From Owenia fusiformis (lineage: Eukaryota > Annelida > Polychaeta > Sabellida > Oweniidae), in the NCBI GenBank assembly GCA_903813345.2, contig CAIIXF020000003.1, positions 8,453,412-8,465,814 on the forward strand: 12,403 nt of DNA, written 5' to 3'. How positions within the stretch are numbered: the stretch's first letter is position 1; each line of letters opens with the position of its first letter. The position numbers and the translations under genes were made by a program. The notes under the pieces were generated by a model, which did not search any database, was not told where the DNA came from, and worked only from the letters and a program-made list of their open reading frames with translations. This document shows positions 8,777 through 12,403 of the stretch, in pieces.

Positions 8777-10246
8777 CTGATTTTAGCATTCTTACAAAGT
8801 GACAAAATGAACAAAACGGATATTTCGCGAAATCGTTTAAACCTTTTCATGCTATTGCATTTTCATCATCATCATATCGGGTTTCCATCTTTATGCAAGC
8901 TAGATATACCAAATTATTTCAGTAAAAAGAGGTTATAAGTTTAAGTATAAGTACAGATTTGAAAGAGCCACGACATTTCAGTACAGACACTTTAAAAAAG
9001 GTGCATCACAAGTCCTAGCTATGGGAATAAAAAGTTATAATATCAAATTTATTTTCAAGATCATCATGACAAATTTGATTCAAAATAACTGAGGCATTAA
9101 TGAATAATAAATGTGTTTCGCATGAATATTTCTTTAGCAACTAGCTGGAGCATAATGGTAACACGCCACTAAATGAGAAGAACCGTTTATTCAAGCCTTG
9201 GTTCTTTTTTATTTCCACGTATGCTTATTATGGAAGTACATAGCTAGTGTGTCCCAACATATTGTGTTGACAGCTGATAACCTGGTCTGCTGCATCTCTG
9301 CAATTCCTGGCTGCAATTTGGAGGATCATGTGTTTTCTAGAAATTGTCTGAATCTAGCTAAAACCCTGGAGCAAATTAGCATTGCTAATATCTAGCAAAA
9401 TCTTATGAATCACCATTTTAAAAAACTACTTTCTCAAAAATATTAAACGAAGTACTATATCAATGTCTTCGCCATATATCAAAAGCATTTATACTACTTT
9501 TTGATGAATTTGATGCAAATCCCCTTAGTGCCTTTGCTAGAAGATGAGTCTTAATTAAATAGACACTGCAATTTTCAAAGTATCATAACATGGCAGCTAT
9601 ACATGTGAGGAAATGGTGTGGGGGCTAAACCAAAAGTTGAAAGATTTCGCTGAAATTTGGTCTGAAACATTCTCAAGATCCTTGTTACATAAGACCATGG
9701 TCAAATTCATTGACTGATTCACTAAACATGGCATTTTTATTCTGAACTATCACACTTTATAAAGGTTCACATCATCAGGTTACGACCACAATGTTAAGAA
9801 GAGGAGTTTGAGGAAACTGTAGTTATTTTATACATATGACTTTTTTATGCCAAGTGCTAATGTAAAAAAAAGTCACATATGATTTAAAAAGGTGTATGTA
9901 AAAAGAGCTTCTTTATCATAAATATATTTAGTGGTGCGACACCCAATATGTTAATGAGACTCAAGCTGACCTACACACATTCTTGTCCCAGGTAAATACA
10001 TCGATGCATTCATTGGTTGCATCTTCTTAACCAGGAAGTTAATTCCTTAAAAATTAAACAGCCGGAATAAGACATAGGAATTATCAAGTCATTTTGCTGT
10101 GAAATTATTATCACATTAATACGTAAGTAAATAGTTTTATACCATTCTGTGATGTAATATAGTGATAAAGGAGATTCTGGGCTAAATAAAATCATTGCTG
10201 AAAATGAGGTTTTGGGGTTTTCTTTTTTCTTTGATAAGGTGATTAA
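8777..10246. other. Intergenic sequence with minor structures
   Basis: No gene is supported. A 65-codon plus-strand ORF at 9198-9395 is a little GC-richer and follows an acceptor-like ttgacag at 9266-9272. It might be an exon fragment, but I do not recognise it. 9141-9210 has weak tRNA-like box sequences followed by a T run. At 9833-9881 an inverted repeat (catatgactttttt against aaaaaaagtcacatatg, with a 2-nt bulge and an 18-nt loop) could form an AT-rich hairpin. The rest is plain AT-rich sequence. Confidence 0.35.
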
Positions 10247-10531
10247 CTATTTGATATGTTTGTGTCCCATCAGTTTTCCGTCAGTCGGCCCTCGTATTTT
10301 TGTTGGACATGTCAAAGGTGGGTGTACACTCTTAATACTCACTAAACCAAAAAGTGAAATGTAGAAAAGAGTACTTAGGGAGAGCACCCACACACCACCG
10401 ATGCACCGCAACTCCGGGACTGCAACCAAAGATTGCCGAGCAATTTTTGGGGTTTTTAGTAAGGGATTAGGGTTATCTTGGTTGCTATCCAAGATCGCTA
10501 CCCAAATAGTAATGAGTAAAAAGACACTCAT
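10247..10531 (-). other. GC-richer patch with a 94-codon minus-strand ORF, nature unknown
   Basis: The minus strand is open for 94 codons from an ATG at 10531 to the stop at 10247. It contains a hydrophobic stretch ('GGVWVLSLSTLFYISLFGLV') and a proline/lysine-rich end. The stretch 10380-10440 is visibly GC-richer than its surroundings and contains several CpGs. I recognise no domain. It may be a small coding remnant, part of a dispersed repeat, or the promoter/5' region of the plus-strand gene that starts about 140 bp further on. Confidence 0.25.
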
Positions 10532-10650
10532 GGTTTTAACTAATGCCTACATAACTTGATATTGTAAATTTTTGATGCGTCTTGTCAGTAATGTAAATAG
10601 CATAGTCTTATTCTTATCTTTGCCCCTCACGCTTGAAATAATCAAAGCAT

Positions 10651-10667
10651 ATCAAATACTCTTTCAG
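10651..10667 (+). other. Possible 3' splice site just before the membrane-protein start codon
   Basis: A pyrimidine-leaning tract ends in actctttcag at 10658-10667, three bases before the ATG at 10671. If used, the first coding exon begins with 'act' and the upstream exon is 5' untranslated. The same frame is also open back to a stop at 10557-10559, with an ATG at 10575 in poor context. Transcript data would decide between these. Confidence 0.4.
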
Positions 10668-10670
10668 ACT

Positions 10671-12403
10671 ATGGATTGCGTTTTGCGGTACTGTCGTCTT
10701 AGCTACTATTTTCCAATGAGGCCTGTGCGCATTTTTGAGGAATGGATGTTTGGACACGTCATGCTGACTGTTTATTTCCTCCTATTCTCATCCTGGTTAA
10801 ATTTCACCAATGATCACGGCAATGAGCTCGCAAAACTCCTGTATGACATCAATATCAACCCAATTGATATCTTGCAGAAATGTCCAACTGTACAGGACAT
10901 AGTGAACAATCAGAATTGTTTCAATCCTTCTGTCACATCAAATCAAGAGAGAGACCGTACACGTATCCTTGATGCAGTGAACTTTAAAGGAAAACTCATA
11001 CACTGTGGAATTACTGAAAGAGCCATTCAACAGTGTCTTTTGACGATTTGCAAGTCAATCGAACGCATAGACAGATTGACAAGAGACAACTTGAATATTG
11101 AAAGGCTAAAAAGATGTGATGTAACCATGGATATGTTAACGGCATTGACCACAGACCCAGAGACTGATGCTTTCTACAATAAGGCATATATGGACAGTTT
11201 AAATTGGACATTTTGGAAAGCCATGTCTGAGTACTCATTTGGAATATTTGGATTTTGTACGTATGTTTTAGGTTTTGTTATGTGTCAGATGTTTTGTCTA
11301 CATGGTTCAATTGTAGGAAACATCAGACTACTGGAATGTAACAGTAGAACTGTAGAAGATGAGATAATGACGCAGGGAATGATGAAACGGTCAATTACGG
11401 TTCTTGGGATGGGTATGCATATGACATGGGCTGTTGTGTTGTTAATGATATCACTGGCGTGTTATGGTTGGAATAACATTGGCTTCCTTGTCATTTTGAA
11501 TGTTTGTTTTAAAGCGGAAATTCGTGCCAAAACAATATACATTGAACAATTTGTTCATGTACTAATATGTGCACTTTGGGTATACAGTTTCCAATGTGTG
11601 TATGCTTGGTACATGACTTGTTTGATGGTCTTTGGATTGACAGTATTACAATGTATCTTGATGTTGTCGGAAACATCCATTTCTTTCGAACCATTCTGCT
11701 CAATTGATGCAAAAAGACTTTTACAGGTACCTAGTAATAATAATGATGAAAAAATATTCACAGTGATATCAGATATATTGATGTGTACAGAAAACGATGG
11801 GTTGTTACTGGATGACGCCATGCGAATGTTATCTTTTGGTATCAAGGCTGCATTTGTTGGAACTTTGGGAAGAACAGAGGGTGATCAATTAGAGTTGATC
11901 AGACGTGTGCATCTGTTGGGCAACACAATTTTAAATAGCAGTTTGTGCAAGTCAATGAGAAATGTGAGATTTAAGAATATTAATAGCTCTGAGTTAATTA
12001 GTCACATTATTGTCCCATCCCTAAGACACAATAAGATACAGTCAGTTGAGATCATTAACAACTATGCTCTAACGGATAATTGTGATCTAATATCAGATTC
12101 ATTGATTGCAGAAAATTACAGTTTGAAGGTCTTAGACATACGATTTGAACGCAAGTCAGGTTTTCAACATATGTTTTACTGGTTATGCTATGGGCCAAGG
12201 TCCAATATCAAATTTACATCAAAGGGTGTTAAGGAATTATTACAAGCATGTGTTAAAAGATTGGAAACTGCTCCGTTAGAAGCTGTTGTAATCACCGGTT
12301 ATACACAAGCATGTGTTAAAAGATTGGAAACTGCTCCGTTAGAAGCTGTTGTAATCACCGGTTATACACCAGCGGACGAAAATATCGAAGATCTCTGTGC
12401 ACT
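10671..12403 (+). CDS. Multi-pass membrane protein with C-terminal leucine-rich repeats (3' end outside window)
   Basis: 577 codons are open to the window edge with no intron. I chose the ATG at 10671 because its context is good (A at -3, G at +4) and an acceptor-like tttcag lies just upstream; an ATG at 10575 would add 32 residues. A short basic N-terminus leads to membrane segment 1 (about 27-45). Residues 46-188 form a soluble loop with six cysteines (71, 83, 112, 122, 127, 149) and a glycosylation sequon at N178. Hydrophobic segments follow near 189-213, 241-265, 269-281 (short), 293-310 and 311-333. The positive-inside pattern (for example KAEIRAK at 281-287) fits both ends in the cytosol. 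From about 440 on, leucine-rich segments such as 'VEIINNYALTDN' and 'LKVLDIRF' look like the ribonuclease-inhibitor type of LRR, usually a protein-binding surface. I do not recognise the whole as a named family. A receptor or scaffold role is only inference. Confidence 0.85.
   Translation, partial: MDCVLRYCRLSYYFPMRPVRIFEEWMFGHVMLTVYFLLFSSWLNFTNDHGNELAKLLYDININPIDILQKCPTVQDIVNNQNCFNPSVTSNQERDRTRILDAVNFKGKLIHCGITERAIQQCLLTICKSIERIDRLTRDNLNIERLKRCDVTMDMLTALTTDPETDAFYNKAYMDSLNWTFWKAMSEYSFGIFGFCTYVLGFVMCQMFCLHGSIVGNIRLLECNSRTVEDEIMTQGMMKRSITVLGMGMHMTWAVVLLMISLACYGWNNIGFLVILNVCFKAEIRAKTIYIEQFVHVLICALWVYSFQCVYAWYMTCLMVFGLTVLQCILMLSETSISFEPFCSIDAKRLLQVPSNNNDEKIFTVISDILMCTENDGLLLDDAMRMLSFGIKAAFVGTLGRTEGDQLELIRRVHLLGNTILNSSLCKSMRNVRFKNINSSELISHIIVPSLRHNKIQSVEIINNYALTDNCDLISDSLIAENYSLKVLDIRFERKSGFQHMFYWLCYGPRSNIKFTSKGVKELLQACVKRLETAPLEAVVITGYTQACVKRLETAPLEAVVITGYTPADENIEDLCA
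12242..12369 (+). repeat. Perfect in-frame 63-bp tandem duplication in the LRR region
   Basis: 12242-12304 and 12305-12367 are identical, and the match runs two bases further. The period is 21 codons, so the frame is kept and the peptide QACVKRLETAPLEAVVITGY plus T is repeated (residues 525-545 and 546-566). It lies in the leucine-rich part, where about 28 residues per repeat would be usual. It is either a very recent duplication or an assembly error. Confidence 0.95.

Noticed and set aside
8591-8938. 115-codon ORF with C-x-P-V-Y-G-x heptapeptide repeats
   Set aside because: It arises because the 21-bp monomer is seven codons long. The 125-bp unit is not a multiple of three and other parts of the array have stops, so no long repeat protein is encoded.
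11011-11845. Minus-strand ORFs of 75, 67 and 96 codons (11011-11238, 11509-11712, 11555-11845)
   Set aside because: They are antisense to the 577-codon plus-strand membrane-protein frame, which explains this region better.
10671-12403. Identity as an LRRC8 or pannexin/innexin-type channel
   Set aside because: The first loop with cysteines after an early membrane segment is suggestive, but the number of segments, loop length and LRR type do not fit, and no family signature was seen.

Overview
This window looks like non-coding and gene-edge DNA from an animal genome, most likely a marine invertebrate. It is AT-rich and CpG-poor, ORFs are sparse and mostly short, there is no operon structure, and splice-like signals, a mariner-type transposon, a MITE-like element and a minisatellite are present. 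The species cannot be named from the sequence alone.

Layout: 1-475 holds nothing I can name. 476-1406 on the minus strand holds a probable decayed coding region with a frame-breaking 19-bp duplication. 1674-2950 carries dispersed and then tandem imperfect repeats, including six units of about 127-158 bp. 3031-3131 is a 30-bp-arm foldback. 3555-3959 is a 405-bp MITE-like element with 14-bp terminal inverted repeats and a 6-bp target duplication. 3966-4889 is mostly featureless. 4909-8776 is one large minisatellite locus. Its edges are simple 21-bp monomers. Its core is a 125-bp higher-order unit made of six monomers (five of 21 bp and one of 20 bp). A 1,084-bp mariner-like element with 192-bp inverted repeats sits inside the core, flanked by a clean TA duplication. 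The element keeps only the C-terminal part of a transposase, with stops. 8777-10670 is intergenic, with a weak tRNA-like or SINE-like patch and a GC-rich patch.

The only convincing host gene begins near 10671 on the plus strand and runs off the right end (577 codons visible). It encodes a multi-pass membrane protein: one N-terminal membrane segment, a cysteine-containing loop of about 140 residues, about five more membrane segments, and a cytosolic tail with ribonuclease-inhibitor-like leucine-rich repeats. I do not recognise this arrangement as a named family. A perfect in-frame 63-bp duplication lies in the leucine-rich part.

Nothing indicates that the genes and elements here work together as a system. 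The most notable items are the membrane/LRR protein, the higher-order repeat with its inverted-repeat geometry, and the long-TIR mariner derivative that dates the array as older than the insertion.
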